From NCBI RefSeq assembly GCF_013373865.1, contig NC_050469.1, positions 29,393,046-29,457,045 on the forward strand: a DNA stretch of 64,000 bases, given 5' to 3'. Below, piece after piece: positions 49,108-61,144 of this stretch; the stretch's first letter is position 1, and each line of letters opens with the position of its first letter. The notes under the pieces were generated by a model. The model had not been told where the DNA came from. It saw only the letters and a program-made list of their open reading frames with translations, and did no database searches. The DNA is from Monomorium pharaonis (taxonomy: Eukaryota > Arthropoda > Insecta > Hymenoptera > Formicidae). A program made the translations under genes and the position numbers.

Positions 49108-49600
49108 ATTCTGAAGAGATATTCCATGTACGCATTCTATAAATGTTACGTCCTTATGATCCTGATTTGATTAAGTAATTTAATCAAGATAAATACCGTT
49201 ATTTACATCTCCAGACAATTTTTCATGTTGTATCAATTCCAAATGTCACGTTAAATGTTGCTCGTGGAAAAGTAAAGAATTTCCAACAAAGGGTTATTCT
49301 AAAAATTATCTATTATTTTTCATAACATTAGTTCACATTGCCTAAATAGAAAGCGCGCGTTTACATTTAATATAACTATACAAGAAATGTTAAAGTTTTT
49401 AACTTTAACATTAAACATAATGCCCTATAATTAATTCATTCTGTACACATAGCATAGAGAACATACATATAATCGCGAATCTTAAAATAATAAGAGAGGA
49501 AGAAATACATACATATAATAATAGATTCTAAATACTTTTGTGGATACCGATATTTATCGGGACATTCAAATTTATATATTACACAAAATATAACAGATTT

Positions 49601-51795
49601 TTACATTTCCGACTTACTTCGTCGTTCTGTATGTGCATTAAGACTTTTTAAGTTCGGTTTTAATACTGAGAACATCTTTTCCGTTGCAGTGGGATGGATG
49701 CTCATTTGTAGTTCCGTTAAAGATTCTTCTGTCTTTTAAAACATAAAATACAAATATCAAGACAAATTTATATATAAATAGAATATAAAGGATGCGGAAA
49801 AATTAATTGAATAAATTTTTTCAGCATTTAAAATCTAAAAAAAACTAAAAGGAATATTAAAAAATTATATTATTTGTGATTAAAATATCCCTATGTATAT
49901 TGTATATTTAAGATTAATATATATATAATTTATGAAAAAAGCTCTTTGACTCGAGTAAATACTAGTTTTATATACCATTTTATGGTTCTAATTTTTTCGT
50001 ATTTATATCATTCTTTTTTTTTAATTATATATAAATAATTTTGTCTGAGCCTTACTTGTCTAAGCAATTGTGCAGCTGTGTGCAAAACCCTTTGCCATTT
50101 CCTCATCTCTACATTGTGCAAGCTTTCCTGCTGTTGTAAAAGATTAATCCAATCTTCTTCAGTCTTTGGGGTATTTCTATAAAACAGAAATATACATGAC
50201 AATACATATACAAACTAGTAGAGTTTTTCGTTATGTGAAAAGAATTGATAATACGTACTTGAGTACGTGTAAATCCATAATGGTGTATGCTGCAGCTTCC
50301 TCCAATCCCCATAGTTTATAGTACAATAAGCCATTAATCACCATTAAGCACAATACAGCGACTAGTAGCATTGAACTAAGAATTATATTGGTGTCAGCTA
50401 TTCTAGCATTAGCAGCTGTGAATGGGAGAGAAAAACGTGTAAATTGAAAATTCACCATATATAGCATTATGAGTGTACAAAAAAAACAATTGCATTATAT
50501 TACTGTGAGCATGTGGCAAGTTAGAGGGAGAAATTTGGTGATTCGCAGATATGTGCTCGGAAACATGTGTCTGCAATGTGGCGCCTACGCCTGTCGCGCG
50601 CCGTCGTTTTCTCGTCTTTCTCTTTAAACCTCCGCTTCCGTTACCCTCTTCGCACTCCAGTGTCAACGCTTTTATCAAGCTATTGGAATATTCTTCTAAG
50701 CCCGCCCAACAATTCTTTTCAATCACACCTATTCGAAAGTCAGTTTATTTTTCAATGTCTATGTTTCATATATCAAACATTTCACATTTAGGAACAAAAA
50801 GTATTACAATTCAAGTACAAATTTTTGATAAACAAATTTAAAAGTTCAATCAAATTTATAAAAATTAATGTTAATGTATAAATTAACAAATCACGTTTAA
50901 ATCAACAACACTGATAAGCTGGCTGAAAGACTGTCCTTTCTACAATGACGAATATCTTAAAAAAATTTTTTAAAGAGATAAGATTCTAGATAAGACGTGT
51001 GTAATGCTAAATCTCATCGAACATAAATGCAAGTCCTCAATGATTTTTAAAGTCCTAAATCTAACTTATAACCCTTTAGAAAACATTTAAAATTATAATA
51101 CTTTTTTTTTCTTAAATTGTGATTTAGTTTTTAACATCTTTAATGTATTTAATTTTGAAACTTACTTTTCACGAAACCCCATACACTCTTTTTATACTTA
51201 ATTTGTGAATAAATCATAAGACTTGTCTCGTTCTCGGAAATATTGTTCATGCAATAGTGCGTTGAAACGCTAAAGGAATCGGCATAAGGTATACCAGCGT
51301 TAACGCTTTCCACATCGATACAATAAAGATGACCTGGTCTACTGCATGGCAACATCACCTGTTCATAACATAACGAATTTAAATTCAAGGTTTGGCTTTC
51401 TCGCGGCATCACATTGATTGTATAACGTCAGGCGAGAAATGACGTGCAATAAGTAAATTGCTACGTACTTTATTTTTAGTTTTCTCTAATTAGCAATTTA
51501 TTGCATGTCATTTCTTCATTTTTTGATGTTATACAATCAATGTAGCGAGCGAGCTAAATAAAAAAAAAGCATAATGCAAACGATAATGCAAATTTTATTT
51601 TTACCTGTGTTTCTGTAACATGACAGGATCTTGGACCAATAGCTTGAGTTAAGGACATTGTGTACGAAAGGGTCCTCATTTTTTGACCAGTTTGATTGTT
51701 TTGCGTCCAAGCAGATTGTATTAAATCTATACAAATGAAAAAAATACCAAAAATGACCGATAGAAATAAATTTATATTATTTATATCATGTAGCA

Positions 51796-51842
<47 letters not shown>

Positions 51843-54800
51843 CGTTACGTGTTAGATATACAACTATAGTATATTTTAAAGAATCTATTTTTACAAACCA
51901 TTTTATATTTACATTTTAAAAAGGCAAATTATAAAGTTAAGGGAGAAAGAAAGCGAGAAAAAAGCTGTATAATATACAATTTCCATTAAAAAATTTTTTA
52001 ACAATTTTTTACAAATTTTTAAATTACCCTTTAAAATATCTAAACTGAATTCTTTATCGTGATAAAACGTAACAACAGACGTGATAACAGAAATTATTAT
52101 CTTGTTACCAGTAGTTTTGCGAGAGGTATGAAAATCTAAGAAGAATTTCGAATTTGTGAAGAGTAGAGTGAACAGCTGGTCGATGTAGATAGGCAATGTT
52201 GCTTTGTTAACTTGCCGACCTTCATGCAGGGAAGTACAGACCATGGTGCTCCGTATGTTCATTTTCACTGGAAAAAGCATTATATCATGACCGTGTTACG
52301 TATCGTCACATTCGTGATTCTACAGGAACAAATAATAGTTTATATATATTTTTAGAACTTGTACAAAGTCCCGATATATATTTCTTATCAAAATATCGTA
52401 TAACATATTTTGTTTCCATTTCTGTATTATGATATTTTATGCCAGTAATTTGGATCAATTTCTTGTGTTAGTTTGCCAGAAAGAAAATTTTAATGTTAAT
52501 TTGTATAAGATAGCTTAAAGAAATACAAACGCTTAATATTTACTAAATTATTTACACTAGGAAAATATTTTTTATCATAATTGAGTTAAAGTTAAAACAG
52601 TTAAAGATTCGTTCGAGACTACTTACAGCCATGTTTCTCAGCTTCGCTTTCCGATGTGTCACTTAAATCCGTTGGATCGAAAACAGATGGTTCTGGCTTA
52701 AGTATTGACGGAGCTGGTGGTTGAACTTGAGCTTCAGCAGTAGTTTGAGCAGGCTCACCAGAAACAGGATCCGTAGCTGAAGGCGCTAAGTTTTCCATAG
52801 TAGCTACTTCGTTCTTCATTTTCGTTAAATAAAAAAGAAATTTAAACTCAATTTAAGAAATATAGAAGTATTAAGAATCAAGAAGGGACAGTTGTGATTT
52901 AATGGCATAGTGGCTACCGGAAAAGAAAAAGACCCAAGCTTTAATTTTATGCAGTATCTAGAAATATCTTAATTTTTTCTCTTATTATTAGCTACAACTT
53001 TCAAAAATAAGATAAAATTCATTTATTCTTGAGTAATAAGGGATCCAAAAAGAAAATTAAAATTCCTAGGATGCAAGATAATATGTGAATTGATGATATT
53101 CAAAATGGAATGTCTGACCAGAGAAGTATAAAAGTTTTGAGATGAACAGAATAAGAATTACTGGCGACAAAAAGTTATCTTCATCTTTGATAGAATAAGA
53201 ATTTATACACTACAGGTTTGAGTTTCCATAGTACGCAGAAATGCCCTGATATTTTTCTGTTACTTTTTTGTGTAACACTCATAACATTTATTATTAATAT
53301 TAATTAATCTTTAGAGAATGAATATTTGAGATGCAGAATCAATTAAAAATATTAAATTAAAATATAACAAATTATATTAAGTATAATTTAGATAAATTTA
53401 AAATCATTTTTGTTCACTAAAATTGTCATCTCACTGTTTTAATACCTTTTCTCCATCGCAATTTTTTCAATACAAAAGAAAAATGGAGCCATTTTTTATT
53501 TCAGTCAATATAATATACAAAATACAATGTTATATTTAACATTTTACAAATATAATCATCAAGCTTACCTCGGAGAAGGATTCTACAGAAAGGCGAGTTG
53601 ACAACTTTTCGTCTTCTCCTGCAGGTAATGGCGGTACATAATCTTCGTCATCGGATGTCAAGCCTAATTCATCGCCATAGCAAGCATGTACAAGTTGCCA
53701 CATTTCAGCCATACTCATCGGCTAAAAATAGCAGAGAATTTTTTATATTTGAAAAAACATACATTCCAAGAGTACGAAATATTTGTTTTTACAACGCAAT
53801 AGGACCCTGATTACACTTGCACAGATACGTCTTTAAAAATAAAATAAAAAAACAATAAAATATCCATGTTTTTTTCTAAACATTAAAAAAACAAAATTAT
53901 TTCTTTAATAATATACTCCTGTATTGTACTCAATAACTAAATTGTACCTAGTATATCGAATTATTAAAACAGATTATGTTCAGTGTAACAAAGTTATTGC
54001 AGTCAAAGTGTTCTGAGAATTATCAAGGTTGTTTCAAGAAAACATCGACTTACTAAGTCTTAGACAAAAACGCGCTATAATGAAATAATTAAATAAAGAA
54101 ACATAAAGCAAGGTCTTACTGTATAGATTGTGTTCGCTTTGACACTTAGAGAATTCTTACCTCGCCAATAAGAGCATTTTGCCAAACACGAAATAACATC
54201 ACATATGTTTTATCTCTTGCTCCAAATGATGTTAGAAAAAACTTGTCAGTAACGGTGCATATCAGGATAGCGTTTGGAATGACAAGCGCAGTTTTCTCTT
54301 TGGTGATAGACGTAACATCTTTCCAACGGAGGGAGACCAGCGTCTCCCACATAAATATATTAGCATAAAAACACACATAGTTTTGAGACACATAAAGTCT
54401 ACCGTGTACCAATATTTCACGCTGCAGAGCACAAGAATAATCTAAAAATTAACAAGATGTTAGATTAATTAAATCATGAAATGTTAAGTATCATATATGA
54501 TACTTTTTTACGATTTTTTACAATCACACGGACATGACAGATGCAAAGTTAGTTTGAAACAAAAAAGTATCTCGCAGAGAGTGAAATATTGCATAATACA
54601 GCCTCTAAATAAGGAAGAGAACACTCTTAAGGCAATACCTACCTACCACCAATCTCTCATCGTCAGGCACATCTTTAAATATCCGTTTAAAGTCCTCGGA
54701 GCGAGATTTATATGTCGGATAAAGTACATTGTACCAGGAGGACTTCTTTTTGCTCCGATCGCTGCTACGTGTCTCTTTTTTATTCTCATGAGAACTTTTA

Positions 54801-56234
54801 TTGAGATCTGCCGAATCGGATGATCTGTTTGCAAGATTGTCCTGTAACATTTATCAGAGTGAAATTCCAAAAATATTTCTAAACTAATAAAATAAAAATT
54901 CATGATTTTTTGGAATAAAAAAAATTCCCTAAAAATTTTAAGTTTTTAGATTTTTCCCCAATAGTAAACATCCTGATTTATACAAAATAAGTTGTAATGT
55001 AGGAAAAAATAAAATAATTAAAATTTGGAGAAAACCAAGCAATCATAAGTAGGATCTTAGTGTGTATTCATAATATTTCAAAATAATTTATATATTTTCC
55101 TCAAACTACGTTGTCACTCGAAACACAATTTTTGAGTTAAACCAGAATCATACCGTTTATATTAAATTGCTACTAAGTTTAATATAAATAAAATGCTTAT
55201 CAACAAGAATAATTATAAAAAGCAGTCGTAATGTAACATGTTAAATTTTATGAATTAGAATAAAGGATTATAAGCTAAAAAAATGAAAAACAGATAAAAA
55301 ATGTCAAAAAAAAAAAACAAGCATAACAAGTGTTAACTAAAAAAAAGTCTTAAATTGAAACTTCATCAATGAGTGAAGTTTAAAACGTTATACTAATTTG
55401 ATAAATGTTTTAATATTAAATTATTTTTAATTTAATATCTGACGTTTCTTATGTCTTGGTTTTGTATCTTGGCTTTTTTAACTCTTTTTTTTTCAATTTT
55501 GCTTTGCACATATATGAACTTGATATCTATTAATTTACTATCTCAAATTGAAGGGTTGACTGTTTCAACTTCTTGGTAAACTTACCTTTCAGATAAACAT
55601 GTGTCTATCCTTATCTTTCTTTCTAAATAAGTAAAGATAAACCTATCAAGTAAAGCTTTCTAATAAATTGGAATAATCAGCCCTAAATCTCAATTAGCTC
55701 AGTTTTCCATAGCCCACAGTAATTTTCTTATCCTAGAAAAACATCAGGTGCATCAGTACCTGTGACGGCGGATCGTCCGACTTGCTTGCGCGGAGTGACT
55801 CCTTGGCAGAATCGGAGCTCAATTTGGACTCTCGCTTGGAGTGAGATGCCCTTGGACTGGGACGCGGGGACAAGTTGGGACTGGACACAGGACTATTGCG
55901 TTCAGGGCCGACCGAGTTGATCGCCTCCTGTACGTTCTCGCCAGAGGTGTTCCCCAGACTTGTACCCTGGCCACCCAGACCAGTGGAATTGATGCTACTG
56001 ATCACCTCGTGGCTAGATAGCAATAGATTCTCCACAGATTTGTTCCTGCGTGCAACAGAAAAGGTAATGTCAAAGAATAGTTTGCTATGTCTCGTGCTAT
56101 ATGCTTTCTTCGCGATGTCACGTCACTCGGACTCGGACTCATGCGAGAAAAATTGATGCCAAAGAATGAGCGAACGGTACGTACATGCTGAACGCCGAAT
56201 GCTGCCTCCGCGCTGCCTCCGTCTCGAAGTGCAT
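49601..56234 (-). CDS. GRAM/VASt domain sterol-transfer protein (GRAMD1/Aster family), 754 aa
   Basis: Thirteen exons in transcript order: 56234-56185, 56045-55760, 54841-54643, 54441-54161, 53721-53569, 52813-52627, 52267-52109, 51726-51605, 51358-51166, 50728-50504, 50415-50259, 50176-50056, 49732-49601; stop TAA; 755 codons in one continuous frame. The GRAM domain spans about residues 160-270 (DYSCALQREILVHGRLYVS; TSFGARDKTYVMLFRVWQNA). ELGLTSDDEDYVPP follows, a family hallmark. The VASt domain spans about 395-560 (YIDQLFTLLFTNSKFFLDFH; VWGFVKSVIEKNCWAGLEEY). A single membrane helix lies at about 628-647 (LSSMLLVAVLCLMVINGLLY). The family sits in the ER and moves accessible cholesterol from the plasma membrane. 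The N-terminal 150 residues are Ser/Pro-rich and poorly conserved; the ATG at 56234 is the best but not the only candidate. Exon 6 has a weak acceptor (AAAATGAAG) and its own ATG. Confidence 0.92.
51412..51542. mobile_element. Hairpin MITE in a GRAMD1 intron
   Basis: Left end CATTGATTGTATAACGTCA is mirrored at the right by TGATGTTATACAATCAATG with one mismatch. Inner GAAATGACGTGCAATAA also pairs with TTGCATGTCATTTC. About 131 bp, inside the intron 51359-51604. Confidence 0.75.
51799..51841. repeat. (TA)n microsatellite
   Basis: About 21 AT units in the GRAMD1 intron between exons 7 and 8. Confidence 0.85.
55553..55683. mobile_element. Second copy of the GGGT...CTTCTTGGTAAA MITE family
   Basis: Starts GGGTTGACTGTTTCAACTTC, then TTGGTAAACTTAC. 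This parallels the element at 32323 base for base over much of its left arm. It ends with the inverse form AATAATCAGCCC. About 131 bp, within the GRAMD1 intron 54842-55759. Confidence 0.7.
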
Positions 56235-57783
56235 ACAACAAATCACGCGGCGTTAGCGTCCACGCATTCGTGGCCGGAGCTGTCAAACATCGAAAGCGTT
56301 TGAGAGAGGGACTCCTCTAGCTAGGAAATAGCTAGACTCGAAGACGCTAGGCGTTATACGTTTCGGGTGCGCGCAGGGGTGAGCGTGGGATCTCTTCGGG
56401 GGTTACAGGAGATAGTGGATAGCGGTAATTTGTAGCGTAATAATAAGCGATGGTCGGTTAGTTAAGTGCGTTTAGTTGGCGATAAGAGAGGCGTTTATCC
56501 GCGCTGGGCATTGGCATTGGTTGTACTTGCGCCTACCGCGATAAGAGCGACACATTTCAGATAAGGGGCGGCAGCGCGTCACCGTGTCAGGCATCGCTCC
56601 CTTCATAGCGCGGGTTCATGCGACAACCGTAATCGTTGCCGGACATCGTCGCGTTGTGTCCTGTGTTGCGAGCCCCGCTTTTCTTTTCCTTTCTCTCTTT
56701 CAACTGCACGGTTATCTCGGTATCACGCTGAAAAAACAAAGTTCTCTTCTCGCGCGTACTACACACGTACACCACACTACGAAGGCGCGATCGCGTCACA
56801 CGCACGTCACCGCGCGCGCTCAAAAGTTGCTAATCGCACGTCGTCACCGCCGCTGCGGCACTACTCCGATCTCCGAATCACAAAGCACGGAGTGATGGCA
56901 GCAGCACACACACGGTCCACGTTCAAAAAAGCGCAACGGTTGAACAATCGCCTGTTTGATTGGTGCGCGTGACCGACCGCCGACAAATCGCCGACAACCG
57001 GGACTCAACGGTCGGCAACGCGCGATCCGTTGCACGGACAGCGGATTGGCAGTTGAATTACCGCTAAATGTGATTTGAATTCATAAAGAAATTCTTTGAT
57101 TCTACAAATTTCTTTCAGTCGCTCGTCCAATAGATATCTAGATTAATTTTTTATTGCTCCCCTTCTCGCTTTTATCAAATTTCAAACGTGTATCCTTTTC
57201 ATTTTAAAGTCATGCAATTATAACTGTAAAAAATAGGTCTATTATCCATATTGACAAGATACATATATTTTTTCTTTTAGTCTTAAGAATTTACAGAGTT
57301 GAGTAATTAGTTAAAAAGTTTATAACTTCTAACTTGATAATTTTTTACTTTAATTATTTTTAGAATACATAAACTTTAGAAACAAAAAATACATTCTTAT
57401 ATAAAAACAATATTTCTTTGTTATTTCATATAAACTTAATTTACAAATAAAATATTAAATCTATTCAATGATTGACTGCTTTGTTAGAGCAATTTAATTT
57501 TAAAAAATTGTCATGTTCTATATATAAATAATCCTTTTTTAAAATTAATTTTTAATTTAATTTAATCTTACAAGTGCAACTTTTAACAAAGTAAATTAAA
57601 TTAAATTACCTTTAATTTTAATTAATTAAAAATATTAAAAGAATATATTAATATGATTTACCCAACCCTAGAAATTAATGTTATATATTTATTATATATT
57701 TCTAAAACGTGATACTATGATTCTTTGGAAATTCGAAATTCAAGAACTTTATTAAAAATTCAATTATTTTTAATAACTATACT
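56235..57783. promoter_or_regulatory. GRAMD1 promoter island and AT-rich spacer
   Basis: 56235-57060 is GC- and CpG-rich and likely holds the GRAMD1 promoter and leader. 57060-57783 is AT-rich and should include the TSR3 3' end. I see no coding sequence or clear transposon. Confidence 0.5.
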
Positions 57784-59044
57784 CTATATTTTTATATCGT
57801 ATAATTTCTCTGTCATTTTTGATACCGCATTCCCATCTTTCTCTTCCTTCTCCTCTTCGGATTCCGTATCGCTTTCGGGAAAATCAGGAAGTGCTAAGAA
57901 TAATATTAAAATGCAATATTAAAATAATCATTAGAGAAGAGGAATAAAGAATTATCAAATATTCTTACCAAGCCTATCTAATTTCTCTTGCCAGGCTTTC
58001 TTCAGGTACTCTTCCTGTGCCGCGATCACTTCTTCACTGCTTGTGCAGAGAGCGTACTTCTCCAAAAGCTCGCTGTTCAACTCTAGGAATGAGTGTCCCC
58101 AAGAAAACTTTTCGAGGTAAAGCTTGGCCACGTCCGGAAAACCTGTGATAATCAAAGTAGCCGCTATCGCCTCGACACAGCTCAGCTGACAGGGTTTTCC
58201 ATAATTTATCGGATTAGCGGCGACCAAGAATGGCAGTAGGCGAGGGTGAGGCGTCCTCATCCTGTTGAATGGAGTATCGTCCAAGCGTGCCCAACTGCAA
58301 TCTACGACCGCGCAACCGTACTCCCGTACGATCTCGCAATCCGTTGGGCTCACGCACTGTAACGTAATATTATGTTACGCACTGTAACACACCATTGACA
58401 TTGAATCTTTCAACAAGATCAATCTGTTTTTCAAATCGCTTAGTCAGACCAACTGTGGTAAAAGGATGCCTATGGTAAAAGGTTGTATTTTTCAAAGGGT
58501 TTTCAAGCTCTAAAAAATCGGATATACTCGTTTAACATTTGGAAATATGATTATGCAATTATATGACTCCAGAAGTGTTTTTTTTTACTTTTTTTGTACA
58601 AATTTTGCAAAATGAAAAAATTATCTGATCTTAAGCAAATCAGATTGGTCTCTGCGGAAGGTTAGTAACAGCTCCTTCATTCGCTAGCTACCTTATCACC
58701 AACTGGAGTAAGACACAAGCCTGGGAATCGAGCGCCCAGCCGTAGGATCTTTATCAAGCCGTGTCTCACAAGCTTTCTGCCGGAGCACTTTTTGGGATCG
58801 CAGTGCTCCATGTCCCACATAGCCACAGGAAACTGGACCAATGATTGTTCGGCATCTTCTACAAATTCAACCGATGTTATTTAAAAAAGCGCAAATTAAA
58901 CAAGATTCATCCCGCCTAACCTGCCTTGTCGTCTTCAGCGGATTCCTCGCCTGTCTCCCGATAATACTTTTGCTCTTTGCCGAGGACATGCCGAGGCCGC
59001 TTCTCCAACAATTTGTTCTTGTTCTTTTTCTTGCGTCCCGACAT
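57784..59044 (-). CDS. 18S rRNA aminocarboxypropyltransferase TSR3 (262 aa)
   Basis: Four exons in transcript order: 59044-58921, 58858-58692, 58356-57969, 57893-57784; stop TAG; 263 codons. The N-terminus MSGRKKKNKNKLLEKRPRHV is basic. The conserved core reads MWDMEHCDPKKCSGRKL, GARFPGLCLTPVGDK, GCAVVDCSWARLDDTPF, RLLPFLVAANPINYGKPCQL and SCVEAIAATLIITGF, all hallmarks of TSR3. The acidic C-terminus (ESDTESEEEKEEK) is normal for the family. The enzyme uses S-adenosylmethionine to complete the hypermodified m1acp3 pseudouridine of 18S rRNA late in 40S assembly in the cytoplasm. Introns are short. It lies head to head with GTPBP1 across 2.1 kb. Confidence 0.96.
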
Positions 59045-59450
59045 CTTTTTGTTCGTCAAGAGTAATGTTCACACCGGGGCACGTTATTCCAAATGTTATT
59101 TCTTCACATGAGCATGTAACATAACCTATAAATAGCGCATGTGCTATTTATAAAAAATGCAATTTAAAAATGGAGGCCGAAAGAAACGTTTGAAATCAGT
59201 TAGAAATAACTTATTGAACTAGTTCAGTATTGCGTAGCTATAAAAAACAAATTAGATGTTCCTCATATTCATATGGAATTTTAAACGATTGCATTCTGTT
59301 GGACATGAAGTTAGGCGCAATCCAGCGCAATCGATATGTGCTTGAAATTTACAAATAAAAGCGGCAAAACAAAAAATCCCACGGACGTTGAGATTACTTA
59401 ATTATTAGTGTTAGTTAAAAAGAAATTTGCCTACTAAATTCATGAATTGC

Positions 59451-59498
<48 letters not shown>

Positions 59499-61144
59499 TA
59501 TATACACTATATTTTATATAAATATAAATTTACAGAAAATAGAAAATTTGCAGAAAAAAATGATTTAACTTAAGTGTTTTGCAATTGGCATTCGTAAATT
59601 TAATCGGTCGATTTTTTTTAGTGTTCATTTCTACCACTTGTAGATTAATCAAAGTATTTACAATATTATTCGAAGAATTTACTCTATCTCTCATATTCTA
59701 ATTCTTAGAACTATAACATGATAAAAAACTATATAAATTATATAGATATGAATAAGGTTAATCTATATCGGTGGAAATCGACGTAACTCGCAACAACCGT
59801 TCCACAACATAGGACTATAAATTAAGGAAGAAATATTACGGAGATTTGTGCAGAGACTCGCGGACTCCAAGCGTACGTGAAAAAGCGGTGGCAGCGTTGC
59901 AATGCAACGTGTAACCGCGAAACCCGGAAGTGAAATGCCCGGCGTGACGAAACAAACCCGGCGGTCGATCTAATGTGATTGGTCCCGCGACGCGGTTCCT
60001 TTCACCCGCGATTGGCCCGCGTCTTATGTAAAACATATGTATAGTTATCAACCGGTTAAAAAGTGTGCTCGCGCCTCTCTCGCGCGCGCAAGAGTCAAGA
60101 GTACGATACAGGCACACGCGCACGCAAAATCATTGACAGCAGTGGTGGACAGCAGCTCGCAAGTGCACCGTCAGGGGCGCCGAGACACAACTTCTTGTCA
60201 ATTCACGTTGTCAGTTCACTTAAGATTGCAACGGCGTGTGTTCTCTCTTTCCTTTTTTTAACAGGTAAATACATCACTCTAGATTCGAATAGAGATGACA
60301 GGTCGCTTGTCACGCGGAGATGAAATACTCGCTCGTACCGCGGTCTTTCTATATCAGAGGATTCACCCTCGTCTGCTTTTCCTCATCCGCACGGAAGACG
60401 GACGAGGATACGTTTGCATACCCCGTGAGAGAGAAGAAGCGACAAATCTCGCCTCTTTCGCTCTCCTCTCTTCGAACTCTCATCTCTGATTACCTCTCGT
60501 CCCAGACGTTTCGAGTTTCTTCGACGCGCGCCTTCTTGAAGGGCAACAATATGTTGTCACCCGAGTTACACAATCCGCTCGCTCACGCACCTGGCGATTG
60601 ATAAGCGTGCGACATGTGTTGCGTAGGACACCAGGTGACAGGGATGATACGACGTGCATCCCGCTTTTCGCGTTTACGCGCAGCAGGTAGTAAGCCGAAT
60701 TCTCTCCTCGATTTCTCGCTAATCTTAGGAGAGATCTTTAAGAGAGGAATAAAGTCACGAAATCTGGTACAATTGGCGATCGTGTTGCACCAAGTGAAGC
60801 AATGTATCGAGTCGTGCGAATTTGATTTTACGAGATCTCTATCGCTCATCGGCGATTCGAAAGTTTGAATGTATGTGTTACCTGCTGCCGTCTGTTGCAG
60901 ATGACGACGATGGGTCGGATGATTGTCTGAGCCATCCGATCTTACCCCAAGGGTATCGAGCAAAATTCCAAGTGTCACAGCGATTATGTACACGCGAGTG
61001 CTAACTGTCTACAGGAAAAGATTCGGATTCAAATATTGGAAGATGTCTATTGCATGTATACAGGAGCGATAATCGGACGGTTACAAAGAAAAACATAGAA
61101 GAGGACTAGTGAACTTACAAAGCATACACTCACTTTTAAATATT
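59045..61144. promoter_or_regulatory. Divergent region between TSR3 and GTPBP1 with a GC island
   Basis: 59045-59780 is AT-rich and has a TA tract (59454-59489). 59850-60680 is GC-rich and probably holds the GTPBP1 promoter. Open frames here are not supported as protein; parts of 60200-61144 may be untranslated leader. CAGCAG|GTAGTA at about 60681-60692 is a possible leader donor. Confidence 0.45.

Noticed and set aside
56002..56286. 94-aa frame overlapping the first GRAMD1 exons
   Set aside because: It is out of phase with the spliced GRAMD1 frame and reads across a donor and an acceptor.
60063..61004. Several 60-136 aa frames upstream of GTPBP1
   Set aside because: Located in a GC island and presumed leader; no family features, and the frame at 61145 joins the conserved exons directly.
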